DNA of 51,952 nt, taken from the NCBI GenBank assembly GCA_944389965.1, contig CALXOI010000002.1:1-51952 (forward strand), written 5' to 3'. Numbering within the stretch: position 1 is the stretch's first letter; each line of letters begins with the position of its first letter. The stretch comes from an uncultured Treponema sp. Its GTDB lineage: Bacteria > Spirochaetota > Spirochaetia > Treponematales > Treponemataceae. Below are positions 1 through 9,131 of the stretch, in pieces. The position numbers and the translations under genes are program-made. The notes below the pieces were generated by a model. It worked only from the letters and a program-made list of their open reading frames with translations. It ran no database searches and was not told where the DNA came from.

Positions 1-10
1 CGGAGACATT

Positions 11-1900
11 ATGCACACAACAAAGAAAAATATATCTTTAAAAACACAGTTTTTTATCATCTCAGCCATAATGATTGCATTTTTGATAATATCCTTTATT
101 ATCGTTTTTGTATTTACAAATATAAAAGACCGATTGATAACCGATTTTTCCCGTAAAAGCGTTTCCACATTAATTGCTGATGAAGTACGGCAAACCTCCC
201 AAGATTTAACGAAATATTGTCAGTTATATGTAATGAGTAATGGAAATGTCCAATATTGGAACGAATACTGGAATATCGTTAACTGGCGGGCAGGAACAAT
301 TCCCCGACCAACAACGTTCCAAAAAGAATTATCTCCTGGCAGACAGATAAGTCAGATGGATTTATTGAAAGAAACCGGATGCACACAAAAAGAAATGGAT
401 CTTGTTGCACTTTCTTCTGAATTATCCAATACATTGGTCGCTGTTGAAGAACAGGCGATGGAAAGTATTAAACAAAATAAATATATTGACGGTCCCCGGT
501 CAATTCTTCCCGGAGAAACAATTACAGAATTCGCTCAAAGAATTGTTTTTGATGACGCTTATCAAGCAGAAGTCGCAAAAATTATGGAGCCGATTGATAC
601 ATTTTTTACGACAATTTCAGAACGAACAGACCAGATTGTTCTTGAAGACAATAAAGTACTCACAGTATTCCAATATCTGCTATCCATATTTCTGATTCTG
701 ACAGGAATCATTATTGTTATTTTCATCTTTTTCCTGAATAAAGCTGTTATTTTACCAATTGTCAAAACATCCAATGTGTTTTCAAGTCTTAGTAACGGAA
801 ATTTGACACAACATATGAATGTAAATGCATCCAATGAAGTCGGAAAAATGGCCAAAGATTACAACTCCACAATTGATTCAATAAGAAAACTGATTTTATC
901 GATTCAAAATTCTGCAGCAAACCTTGCAAATACAGGAGACGAATTGTCTGCAAACATGACACAAACAACAGGAGCAATCAACCAAATCGATGCAAATATT
1001 TCCGGCATAAAAGAACAAATGATGACCCAAGCAGCAAGTGTCACGGAAACAGCAGCAACTGTTGATGAAATCATCAAAAATATAAAGAAGCTGAACTCAA
1101 GTATTGAATCACAATCTGCCTGTGTTACTGAATCATCGGCATCCATTGAACAAATGGTTGCAAATATTAATTCTATTACTGACAACCTGAAAACAGGTGA
1201 TGCGGCAATCAATGAATTATCTTCTGCAACAAACAGCGGCAAGCAGACAGTATCTCAGGCAACTTCAGTAACAGAAGACATTACAAAAGCATCCGGCAGC
1301 CTACTGGAAGCAAGTAATATTATCCAGCATATTGCAAGCCAAACAAATCTGTTGGCAATGAATGCTGCCATTGAAGCAGCCCATGCCGGAGAAGAAGGCA
1401 AAGGATTTGCGGTTGTTGCTGATGAAATACGGAAGCTGGCGGAAGAATCCAGCATTCAAGGTAAATCAATAACTTCAACACTCAAAGGATTAAGCGGTGA
1501 AATTTCGACTTTGAATGATTCCATAAGAACTGTGTCGAACAGTTTTGATTCTATATATTCTTTGGCAAATCAAGTACAGAATATCAGTAATAAATTGACA
1601 GAAGCCATGCTTGCCCAGTCAGAAGGAAGTTCTGAAATCCTTGCAGCGATAAAAGAAATCAATACAGTAACACTAACTGTCCGGGATGGATCTATAGAAA
1701 TGTTAAACGAAGGTGAAACCATTTCCCAAGAAATGGCACACTTAAATGATTTAACGGTAATGATTACTAACAGTATGAATGAAATGGCAGTAGGTGCTGC
1801 TCAAATCAATGAAGCTGTACAGGAAGTAAATGAAATAACTCAGAAAAATAAAGACAATATTTCGGAACTTATTACGGAAACGAATCACTTTACCGTATAA
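11..1900 (+). CDS. Methyl-accepting chemotaxis protein, transmembrane
   Basis: Inner-membrane chemoreceptor of 629 residues that would pass a periplasmic signal to CheA/CheW. Seen: short basic N-terminus, TM1 at about residues 14-37, a periplasmic domain of about 180 residues, TM2 at about 218-242, a HAMP region to about 295, then a long coiled coil. The signalling hairpin is near residues 441-480 and keeps the family core ([20 protein letters not shown], then [16 protein letters not shown]). GGAGA sits 5 nt before the ATG. The ligand cannot be read. No other chemotaxis gene is adjacent; a strong terminator follows, so it ends its transcript. Confidence 0.95.
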   Translation: MHTTKKNISLKTQFFIISAIMIAFLIISFIIVFVFTNIKDRLITDFSRKSVSTLIADEVRQTSQDLTKYCQLYVMSNGNVQYWNEYWNIVNWRAGTIPRPTTFQKELSPGRQISQMDLLKETGCTQKEMDLVALSSELSNTLVAVEEQAMESIKQNKYIDGPRSILPGETITEFAQRIVFDDAYQAEVAKIMEPIDTFFTTISERTDQIVLEDNKVLTVFQYLLSIFLILTGIIIVIFIFFLNKAVILPIVKTSNVFSSLSNGNLTQHMNVNASNEVGKMAKDYNSTIDSIRKLILSIQNSAANLANTGDELSANMTQTTGAINQIDANISGIKEQMMTQAASVTETAATVDEIIKNIKKLNSSIESQSACVTESSASIEQMVANINSITDNLKTGDAAINELSSATNSGKQTVSQATSVTEDITKASGSLLEASNIIQHIASQTNLLAMNAAIEAAHAGEEGKGFAVVADEIRKLAEESSIQGKSITSTLKGLSGEISTLNDSIRTVSNSFDSIYSLANQVQNISNKLTEAMLAQSEGSSEILAAIKEINTVTLTVRDGSIEMLNEGETISQEMAHLNDLTVMITNSMNEMAVGAAQINEAVQEVNEITQKNKDNISELITETNHFTV

Positions 1901-1926
1901 TCAATTATATATCCGACATATAATCC

Positions 1927-1961
1927 AATCAGCCACCGGTATTTTTTACCGGTGGCTGATT
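1927..1961 (+). terminator. Rho-independent terminator after the chemoreceptor
   Basis: A perfect 15-bp inverted repeat (1927-1941 with 1947-1961) encloses a 5-nt T loop and is followed by a T/A-rich stretch. It lies 26 nt after the chemoreceptor stop and between convergent genes. The far side lacks a T-run on the minus strand, so it is best called for the plus strand. Confidence 0.85.
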
Positions 1962-2038
1962 TTATACATAATTTATTCGATTATAATTATAAAAAACAAT
2001 TATTGCACTATATTACATACTGGCCAACAATAAAATTG

Positions 2039-3799
2039 TTACCGTTCCATTTTACGATAAACGGTTTTGTGAGGACGATCCGCATCTGCCCCTAGTTGCT
2101 TCCGCCGCCATTCAGCATAATCACTCCAATTACCTTCAAACCACATAACTTCACTATTATTTTCAAAAGCCAAAATATGGGTACAAATTCTGTCTAAAAA
2201 CCACCGGTCATGGCTGACAACCAGCACGCAACCGGCAAAATCTTCGATAGCTTCTTCTAAGGCCCGGATTGTTGTTACGTCCAAATCATTGGTAGGTTCA
2301 TCAAGAAGAAGAACGTTTCCACCCTGTTTCAACATCATTGCCAAATTCAGCCGGTTCCGCTCTCCTCCGGATAACACACCGACTTTTTTCTGCTGGTCTG
2401 CTCCGGAAAAATTAAACCAGGAACAATATGCCCGGGAATTTACCTCCCTGACTGCACCGTTCACTGGACGTCCTTTTTCATCCACTGCACCCAGTTTAAT
2501 GATATCCAATCCATCAGACAGCTGTTCCCATACCGTTTTATCAGGATCCAACAGACTGCGCATCTGGTCTACATATACCAACTTAACTGTTTCACCCACC
2601 CGAATTGAACCGGAATCCGGCTTTTCACCGCCGGCAGTTCCATCAAGCCGTTCTACTGTTTGTCCTGCTGCATCCGCAATCAGTTTGAATAAAGTCGTTT
2701 TTCCTGCACCGTTTGGACCGATAATCCCGACAACAGCGCCGGCTGGAACGGTAAAAGATAAATTCTCAAATAACAACCGGTCACCAAAACCTTTTGTCAA
2801 ATTTTTTGCTTCAATTACCACTCCGCCAAGTCTCGGCCCGGCAGGGATTGTTATCTTTGTATCTTTAATCTGACCTTTTCCGTCCTGTGCCAGCAACTGC
2901 TCATATTTTGTGATATGTTCCTTGTGCTTAGCCTGCCGACCTTTTGCACTCATATGGATCCATTCCAATTCCCGAGCAAGGGCTTTGCGCCGTTCACTTT
3001 CACCTTTTTCTTCCTGAGCAAGACGCCGTTCCTTTTGTTCCAGCCAGCTGGAATAATTTCCCTTGAACGGAATCCCTTCCCCCCGGTCAAGCTCTAGTAT
3101 CCAACCTGCTACGTTGTCCAGAAAATACCGGTCATGGGTTATAGCAATAATCGTACCTTCATACTGCTGAAGATGCCGTTCCAACCAGGCTACCGTTTCT
3201 GCATCAAGATGATTTGTTGGCTCATCCAGTAACAAAATATCCGGTTTTTGCAGCAATAACCGGCACAACGCCACCCGGCGCCGTTCACCACCAGACAGTA
3301 CATCTACACACTGCTCTGGCGGTGGACACCGTAACGCATCCATCGCCAATTCCAGCCGGGAATCAAGATTCCACGCATCTACCGCATCCAGTTTTTCTTG
3401 GACAGCAGCCTGCCGTTCGCACAGCTTATCAATATCCGCATCCGGTTCCCCGAACGCTTCATTTATTTTATCAAATTCAGCCAGTAAATCAGTAATATCT
3501 TTTACCCCTTCACTGACAATCTCCCGGACAGTTTTTCCAGATTCCAGCTGGGGTTCCTGTTCCAAATACCCGATGGAATATCCGGGCGAAACAGCTGTTT
3601 CACCGGTAAATTCTGTATCAACACCTGCCAGGATTTTAAACAAACTTGATTTACCGGAACCGTTTGCGCCGATTACCCCTATCTTTGCACCATAGTAATA
3701 GGAAATACTAATGTCTTTCAAAACAGTTTTTGTCCCGTACGTTCGGGAAACCCGGTCCATTGAATAAATGATTTTTTTATCGTCTACTGTCGTTGCCAT
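2039..3799 (-). CDS. ettA: ABC-F ATPase, EttA-like translational throttle
   Basis: Soluble twin-ATPase ABC protein of 586 residues; EttA-type proteins bind the ribosomal E site and gate the first elongation steps according to ATP/ADP. First cassette: GANGSGKS Walker A, LSGGERRRVAL signature, LLLDEPTNHLD. An arm and linker rich in charged residues follows. Second cassette: GPNGAGKT, LSGGERNRLNL, LLLDEPTNDLD. The C-terminal end (SDYAEWRRKQLG then YRKMER) is EttA-like. It is about 30 residues longer than E. coli EttA, with extra residues between the second Walker A and signature. The frame stays open to 3994, but that would overlap the divergent gene; the ATG at 3799 begins the conserved part and has a promoter right against it. 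Confidence 0.9.
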   Translation of the reverse strand: MATTVDDKKIIYSMDRVSRTYGTKTVLKDISISYYYGAKIGVIGANGSGKSSLFKILAGVDTEFTGETAVSPGYSIGYLEQEPQLESGKTVREIVSEGVKDITDLLAEFDKINEAFGEPDADIDKLCERQAAVQEKLDAVDAWNLDSRLELAMDALRCPPPEQCVDVLSGGERRRVALCRLLLQKPDILLLDEPTNHLDAETVAWLERHLQQYEGTIIAITHDRYFLDNVAGWILELDRGEGIPFKGNYSSWLEQKERRLAQEEKGESERRKALARELEWIHMSAKGRQAKHKEHITKYEQLLAQDGKGQIKDTKITIPAGPRLGGVVIEAKNLTKGFGDRLLFENLSFTVPAGAVVGIIGPNGAGKTTLFKLIADAAGQTVERLDGTAGGEKPDSGSIRVGETVKLVYVDQMRSLLDPDKTVWEQLSDGLDIIKLGAVDEKGRPVNGAVREVNSRAYCSWFNFSGADQQKKVGVLSGGERNRLNLAMMLKQGGNVLLLDEPTNDLDVTTIRALEEAIEDFAGCVLVVSHDRWFLDRICTHILAFENNSEVMWFEGNWSDYAEWRRKQLGADADRPHKTVYRKMER

Positions 3800-3805
3800 A
3801 TATGC

Positions 3806-3834
3806 AGTATATAAGAAAGAATACAGTGGTGCAA
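3806..3834 (-). promoter_or_regulatory. Leaderless-type promoter of ettA
   Basis: Read on the minus strand: TTGCAC (3834-3829), 17-nt spacer, TATACT (3811-3806), then 6 nt and the ATG at 3799. Transcription would start at or next to the A of the ATG. No Shine-Dalgarno is present. Confidence 0.65.
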
Positions 3835-3923
3835 CTCTGTTTATATTCAACAGAAAAATTTTCTGCTGTACTTTTAATATCAAATAGAGTATAGTTTTAG
3901 TAAACCATATTACAGGAATTGCT

Positions 3924-4904
3924 ATGCCAAAGATGAATACAGCCATCCTCTGGGACATTGAAAACGTTACCCCGCCCGGAGGAACAACATACATTCAGGC
4001 CATTATTGATAAAATTTCAGAATCAGGTAATATTTCTTATGCAATGGCATTTGGTGACTGGAACAAGCCGAACATTAAAAATATTGCAGTGGAACTTGCC
4101 GCCAACAGTTTTGAGCTGATTCATGTGCCGGCATCCCGGAAAGACAGTTCGGATATGTCCATGGTAGCCCACGGAGTTGAATTGATTTTCCAGTTTGCCC
4201 ATATTGAACGGTATGTCCTGATTACCGGAGACGCGGATTTCCGCCCGTTGCTGCTGTCCCTGCGGAAATACGGTAAACAGACATTGATTATCTGCGACGT
4301 AAAACGGAATGCATCTGAAGACCTGCTGAAAATGGCGGATGAATACCTTGACTACCGGGAAATTATCGCTGATGACGATACTACAACTGATGACAAAGAT
4401 GACACACCCGGAGAAAAAGACCGGCAAGATGAAAAACTGACGAAGCAACAGGCTTTTGAACTGCTGGAAGAAACCGTGAGTATCATGGTAAAAGAAAAAC
4501 AGGGAAAACCAGCAGCAATCAGTGCAGTTAAAATCAGAATGAAGCTGTTAAATGCCAGTTTTGATGAACGGAAACTTGGATACCGTAACTGGAAATCTTT
4601 TGTAAACAATGCGGTAAAACAAACCCATATCCGTTTTGCCGGTATTGATGAAGAAAATCTGACACTGGATGACAGTGCAATCCAATCAATGCCGGAAGTT
4701 TTTTCTGCCCTGCTGAATGCATTGCCGGCACCTGGTAAATCAGAAGATTCCGGATGGGTCAGGTTCGGAGATATAACAAAAAAAATAGATTACCGGTCAT
4801 TCGGTTACAATCAGTTCAAAAAACTGGCGCTCGATGCAGAAAAACGGGGGCTTGTTACATTGAAGAATAACGGCAGTAACTGGCAGATACGGAAAAGTAC
4901 TTAA
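3924..4904 (+). CDS. NYN-domain (LabA/DUF88-type) putative RNase with OST-HTH/LOTUS-like C-terminus
   Basis: 326 residues. The N-terminal 150 residues are an NYN (PIN-like) fold: ILWDIEN near residue 11, a conserved SSDM, and ITGDADF, which together supply the acidic metal site expected of a nuclease. An acidic linker (about 150-170) leads to two winged-helix-like segments. The first contains a stretch like the OST-HTH core (ASFDERKLGYRNWKSFVNNA); the second resembles it more weakly (SFGYNQFKKLALDAEKRG). NYN plus LOTUS is the architecture of MARF1/Limkain-type RNA regulators. CAGGA precedes the ATG. It is divergent from ettA. The substrate is unknown; the domain call is from motifs only. Confidence 0.75.
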   Translation: MPKMNTAILWDIENVTPPGGTTYIQAIIDKISESGNISYAMAFGDWNKPNIKNIAVELAANSFELIHVPASRKDSSDMSMVAHGVELIFQFAHIERYVLITGDADFRPLLLSLRKYGKQTLIICDVKRNASEDLLKMADEYLDYREIIADDDTTTDDKDDTPGEKDRQDEKLTKQQAFELLEETVSIMVKEKQGKPAAISAVKIRMKLLNASFDERKLGYRNWKSFVNNAVKQTHIRFAGIDEENLTLDDSAIQSMPEVFSALLNALPAPGKSEDSGWVRFGDITKKIDYRSFGYNQFKKLALDAEKRGLVTLKNNGSNWQIRKST

Positions 4905-5356
4905 TCCGTCTGTTATACACTGACTAAAAAACTCTGAAAATCACCGGAAATCCGGTAAATCAGAATATCTGCATTTATCAATAAAGAAATCCTGTCTCTT
5001 AGCAACAGGGTATATGCTTTAACAGCCGCAGATATACCCAGAACAGAACGGTATATTTCTTTTTTGGATCAAGTCTTTAAAAACAAAGTCGCCTGCTATA
5101 ATAATTCGGTTCCGCCAAAACTTGTACAACCGTCAGCAATACAATTTTTTTACCCATTACTGTCACCGGAAATACGACAGCTCTTTAATTCCCATCGTAA
5201 ATAAAACAGGCAGCCAATAATAACCCTGCATTCCGTCCGGATTTGAAAATTCTCAATTCAGCAGATATTGGATTACCCGGACATCTTCTGCAACAGATAA
5301 ATTACTTCTATATTCATTATGAAACTATATAGAAAACAGACCCGGATGGTTTTACA
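4905..5356. other. 452-bp gap without a recognisable intact gene
   Basis: Between the NYN gene and the convergent aminopeptidase gene. It holds a small inverted repeat just after the NYN stop (ACCGG, AAAT loop, CCGGT, near 4943-4956) with no T-run, one 81-codon open stretch without a usable start (described separately), and no tRNA-like structure that I can see. Confidence 0.5.
4959..5204 (+). pseudogene. Possible gene remnant, 81 sense codons with no start codon
   Basis: The frame opens after TAA at 4956-4958 and runs to TAA at 5202-5204 without an internal ATG or GTG; the first TTG lies too far in to give more than about 46 residues. The translation is protein-like (for example TAADIPRTERYISFLDQVF, then PLLSPEIRQLFNSHRK) rather than low-complexity. 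It may be the C-terminal end of a lost gene. I do not recognise the family, and chance openness is possible. Confidence 0.3.
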
Positions 5357-6505
5357 CTATACCAGCAGGTTTCCCTCTTCCATAATTTTTATAACAGAAG
5401 AATCCCTGTTTACAACAGTAATTGTCGGATTCCGGACAATACCATCCAGATGAGTCAGTGCCGGTGCATCTCCGTCATAATTCGCCCCGATAGCGAAATG
5501 ACAGGTTGTAAACGCCTTTTCATCTTCCAACATATTGCCGGTAATCCGGGCAGCGGGATTTAGCCCGATACCCAATTCCCCGATATTCCGGGCATTTGCT
5601 CCGTATACACCGCCCTGTCCAGCCGGCAGGCTGCCGTCTTTTTCCATCTGCAAGGCTGCCTGTTCCGCCCGGTCAAGCACTTCCCGGAGCCGGGCGGCTT
5701 CTTCCCCTCCGGTAATTTTTGTAACAAAACCACCCTGCACATCAACTACAACTGGTTGCTGTATCAGCATATCCCCATCATCCAGTGTCAATGAACCATC
5801 AAAGACAATCCGTCCGCAACAACCAGCCTGCCGTCTGTCCCCTACAACCGGACTGATAAAAACTTCACCGGCAGGAATATTACCACCAGTACCCGGCATA
5901 TAAAATGCACCGTTATCCATAAACGGGTTCCGTCCCTCAACCGGCACAGTAATATCTGTCCCGGCAGGAGCCGTTATCCGCACGGTAACGGCTTGTTTGA
6001 AACAGGAACTTACAGCCAGACACCGCTGGTTTAGAAGATCATAATCAATTCCAACTGTAACAGCAAACATATCCAAAGTCACACCCGGTGTCCAAACTGC
6101 CCGCATCGACTTTTTTCCATACAGTAAATAATCAAAAATATGGTCATAACTGTTGCCGTCCGGTCCGGTATAGGGATGCTGTATACCTTCCGGATCTTTT
6201 CCCAGTTTATTTTCTGAAATAGAAAAAAAGACAGACGGTTCTGTTTTCAATGCGGCAATTACAGCCGGATCAGCTGCATCCAGAGATTTTTTTTCCGGCT
6301 GAAGTATCAGCACCGGACAAGCTGTTGCGGTAATACACGCATCATACAAAGCCCGGGCAATAAGATATGCCTCTGGCAGCTTGTTCTGCTTTATAACCCG
6401 ATTTGTAACAATCAATACCCGTTCACCGGGCTTAATCCGGCAAACCTGGTTTACCGTTTTTTCTGCGGATATTCGTATCTGCTGCTCCAGTTCCTGTTCT
6501 GTCAT
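5357..6505 (-). CDS. M29-family (leucyl/thermophilic) metallo-aminopeptidase
   Basis: Cytoplasmic aminopeptidase of 382 residues, expected to remove N-terminal residues from peptides using two metal ions. Seen: GNIPAGEVFISP with E214, NIGELGIGLNP with E310, a LEDEKAFTTCHFAIG block with E327/E329 and H336, and HLDGIVRNP with H352 and D354. These match the metal-site glutamates, histidines and aspartate of the AmpS/AmpII/aminopeptidase T family, and the length is near the usual 370-410. AAGAAGGA precedes the ATG. The start lies 9 nt after the citrate synthase stop, so the two are cotranscribed; no metabolic link is evident. Confidence 0.88.
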   Translation of the reverse strand: MTEQELEQQIRISAEKTVNQVCRIKPGERVLIVTNRVIKQNKLPEAYLIARALYDACITATACPVLILQPEKKSLDAADPAVIAALKTEPSVFFSISENKLGKDPEGIQHPYTGPDGNSYDHIFDYLLYGKKSMRAVWTPGVTLDMFAVTVGIDYDLLNQRCLAVSSCFKQAVTVRITAPAGTDITVPVEGRNPFMDNGAFYMPGTGGNIPAGEVFISPVVGDRRQAGCCGRIVFDGSLTLDDGDMLIQQPVVVDVQGGFVTKITGGEEAARLREVLDRAEQAALQMEKDGSLPAGQGGVYGANARNIGELGIGLNPAARITGNMLEDEKAFTTCHFAIGANYDGDAPALTHLDGIVRNPTITVVNRDSSVIKIMEEGNLLV

Positions 6506-6514
6506 AAATCCTTC

Positions 6515-7873
6515 TTATTGGTTGTCTACCCGTTTATCTATCGGAACATATTCTTTGTGGCCGGAAACAGACTTATACGCCGGACGGATGATTTTTCCGT
6601 TGTTGGACAGCTCTTCAATCCGGTGGGCAGACCATCCTGCCATCCGGGCTGTGGCAAACAGAGGCGTATACAGTTCTGACGGCAAATCAAGCAGTTTATA
6701 TACAAATCCGGAATAAAAATCAATGTTTGCACTGACTCCTTTATACATTTTCCTACGTCGGCTGATAACCTGTGGCGCCAATGTTTCCACTTTAGAATAA
6801 AATTTGTACTCTTCTTCTGCATGCTTGGATGATGCCAGCTCTTCCACAAATTTACGGAAAATTAAAGCCCGGGGGTCAGACAAAGAATATACTGCGTGAC
6901 CGATTCCATATACCAGCCCGCTCTTATCAAAGGCTTCTTTATCCAGAATTTTCTCTACGTATGCGCAGATTTCATCATCATCAGACCAGTCTTTTACAGA
7001 TTTTTTCATATCTTCAAACATCTGAACAACTTTAATATTTGCTCCTCCGTGCCGGGGTCCTTTTAAAGAACACAACGATGACGCCATTGCAGAATATGTA
7101 TCCGTCCCGGAAGAAGTAACGACATGATTCGTAAAAGTGGAATTATTACCGCCACCATGTTCTGCATGAAGAACCAGTGCCAAATCGAGAATCTGGGCTT
7201 CAAGCTGCGAATATTTTGAATCGGAACGCAGCATGTGCAGAATATTTTCTGCTATAGATAAAGATTTTTCAGGCGTATGAATAATAAGACTCTGCTTATT
7301 GTAGTAATATGCATATGACTGGAAACCATGTACCATCAAACTGGGAAACTGGGCTATTAATTGCAGACACTGCCGTAAAACATTGGGAATGGAAATATCT
7401 TCTGCTTTTTCATCATATGTATACAATGTCAGAATACTTGTTGCCAGTTGGTTCATCATATCCCGCCCTGGAGCATTCATAATCGTGTTCCGCAGAAATT
7501 CATCCGGCAAAATCATAAGATCACCTAAAATCTTACGAAACTCCGCATATTCAACAGGAGATGGCAAATGTCCCATTATCAAAAGGAAACAAACCTCTTC
7601 AAAACCAAAGCGTTTTTCTGTCAAAAATCCTTTGACAATATCTCGTATATCGTAACCCCGATAAAACAACCGGCCTTCACAGGGTATCAAATCATTATCT
7701 TCTATCCGGTATGCCATCACTTCTGAAATTTCTGTTAAACCGGCAAGAACACCTTTTCCACTTATATCCCGGAGACCTCGTTTTACTTCGTATTTTGCAT
7801 ATAATTCCGTATCAATCAAACTGCTTGATCGGGCAAATTCGCTGTAAGTATTAATCATGTTTTCTAATGACAT
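6515..7873 (-). CDS. gltA: Citrate synthase
   Basis: 452 residues; condenses acetyl-CoA with oxaloacetate. The catalytic set is present: LHAEHGGGNNSTF (H239), GPRHGGAN (H275), GIGHAVYSLSDPR (H326) and SANIDFYSG (D385). The usual GHRVY reads GHAVY, a variant I recall from clostridial and treponemal enzymes. The frame is open far upstream to 8374 but that part overlaps the decayed transposase; the ATG at 7873 has GGAGG 7 nt before it. 2-methylcitrate synthase activity cannot be excluded from sequence. First gene of a two-gene operon with the M29 peptidase; no other TCA genes are nearby. Confidence 0.9.
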   Translation of the reverse strand: MSLENMINTYSEFARSSSLIDTELYAKYEVKRGLRDISGKGVLAGLTEISEVMAYRIEDNDLIPCEGRLFYRGYDIRDIVKGFLTEKRFGFEEVCFLLIMGHLPSPVEYAEFRKILGDLMILPDEFLRNTIMNAPGRDMMNQLATSILTLYTYDEKAEDISIPNVLRQCLQLIAQFPSLMVHGFQSYAYYYNKQSLIIHTPEKSLSIAENILHMLRSDSKYSQLEAQILDLALVLHAEHGGGNNSTFTNHVVTSSGTDTYSAMASSLCSLKGPRHGGANIKVVQMFEDMKKSVKDWSDDDEICAYVEKILDKEAFDKSGLVYGIGHAVYSLSDPRALIFRKFVEELASSKHAEEEYKFYSKVETLAPQVISRRRKMYKGVSANIDFYSGFVYKLLDLPSELYTPLFATARMAGWSAHRIEELSNNGKIIRPAYKSVSGHKEYVPIDKRVDNQ

Positions 7874-7907
7874 ATATTTTCCTCCGTGTTCCAAAAAAAT
7901 ATATATT

Positions 7908-7916
7908 ATTATAGCA
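7908..7916 (-). promoter_or_regulatory. Extended -10 promoter of the citrate synthase operon
   Basis: Read on the minus strand: TGCTATAAT (7916-7908), an extended -10 with no good -35. Expected start near 7901, giving a leader of about 28 nt that contains the GGAGG of gltA. Confidence 0.5.
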
Positions 7917-8120
7917 AAAATGGGAAATACCGTATACACAGGCGGAACTAATTCAATATATGCATACCATATCTGTTTTCTGATACTTTTAGTAAATGTT
8001 ATACAATTATGACATAAACAAATGAAACAAGAAACTATACAATAAAGTTCGCAAAAGGAATAAAAAAGGACCATTGAAAATTCCATGATGTTAGCTAACG
8101 ACAAATAAAAGGACAAGACA

Positions 8121-9090
8121 ATGGACAAAAGACGATACAACACATTTTGAAAAAAACTACTGGCATTTACGGCGACAAAAGATCCGATGCCGGAAAAGCT
8201 TCGATAGCTGCAATGGGTGATGGACAAGTTTATGGAAACAAGGGAGTCACACAAAACAGGAGCGTAAAAAGGAGAACGTACAGAAAAACGAATCAGGTAC
8301 CGAACCCTGCGGTTTGACACCAGGCTGAAGACAGTGTGCCTGTCGGTACCCAAAATCAGACAGGGCGGATACATACCGTTTTTACCACGAAAAAAATGTG
8401 GTGAACAGGCATTGAGGTAGTTCAGGGATGCTGGCTGAACGGAGTATCAACACGCAAGATAGAAAAGACAGCCGGAAAGTCAGGACTGGAAAACCTGAGT
8501 GCACCGGAAGGGAAGGGGTTCGAAGCAGGAAGCCAGATAAAGAGTATCCGGTAAATGGGCAGGTGCACTGTAAGAAAAAAAGGGATAATCACCGGGTGTG
8601 GTACGCAAAGCCGTTATGGTACTAAAAGCGGTGGATCTGTGTTTCAGATACCCACAACGGGCTGGAAACAGCGGTATGCGAAACGTTACCCTGGGAGACG
8701 GGGTAAAGGTGTAGGGTTCATTTCATGCGGAATATACTTGCGTATGTTCCACAGTCACATACAGATACGGGTGGAGCCCGGTTGTGCCTGATCCGGAAAA
8801 AACCGGAAGAGAAAACAGCCGGGACATTGAAGAAGGATTTTTGCCGGGAATATGAAAACAGTTATCCGGAAGCGGCAGAGAGCCTTGAAGAAGGGTGTGC
8901 CTTTAAGGTAACCGGACAGCCGGAAAATTCTGAGTACAAACACCTTGAAGCGGCTTAACAGGGAAAACAGGAGAAGGTTATCTGTGGTCGGTGTTTTCCC
9001 GTTTGCAGACAGTTACATAAGATTGATTACAAGTTACCTGCTTAAATATTCTGAGGACTGACAGTACTGGAACCGTTTTACTGATTTAAA
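8121..9090 (+). pseudogene. Decayed IS256-family (mutator-type) transposase
   Basis: A transposase relic readable only by changing frame. N-terminal part in frame at 8156 (KTTGIYGDKRSDAGKAS), next part in the frame of 8265 (KGERTEKRIRYR, PKIRQGGYIPF), then WLNGVSTRKIEKTAGKSG from 8432, the VHFMRNILAYVPQSH block from 8716, EYENSYPEAAESLEEG near 8850, and LKRLNRENRRR followed by VVGVFPFADSYIRL from about 8939. These follow the order of IS256 transposases. There are at least four frameshifts and several stops, and about 250-300 nt of the middle is missing, including recognisable DDE aspartates. No clear terminal inverted repeats. The apparent ORFs at 8428-8958 are fragments of it, not genes. Confidence 0.85.
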
Positions 9091-9093
9091 TTC

Positions 9094-9122
9094 TTGCCGT
9101 ATCGCTTAATAGCGTTTATAAT
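9094..9122 (+). promoter_or_regulatory. Promoter of the MinD/ParA-like gene
   Basis: TTGCCG (9094-9099), 17-nt spacer, TATAAT (9117-9122), then 9 nt to the ATG at 9132. The leader would be only 2-3 nt. It lies just past the transposase remnant. Confidence 0.6.
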
Positions 9123-9131
9123 TTTATTATT

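Noticed and set aside
3800..3994. N-terminal extension of the ABC-F protein
   Set aside because: The open frame would overlap the divergent NYN gene and its promoter; family similarity starts after the ATG at 3799.
7874..8374. N-terminal extension of citrate synthase
   Set aside because: Runs antisense through the transposase remnant; the ATG at 7873 has a strong Shine-Dalgarno and starts the conserved region.
8428..8958. Three small overlapping plus-strand ORFs as hypothetical genes
   Set aside because: Their translations, read across frames, line up with IS256 transposase blocks, so they are pieces of one decayed gene.
9051..9062. In-frame TGA as recoded tryptophan
   Set aside because: A TGA replaces the Trp expected near the transposase C-terminus, but many genes here stop at TGA and the element is already frameshifted; it is decay.
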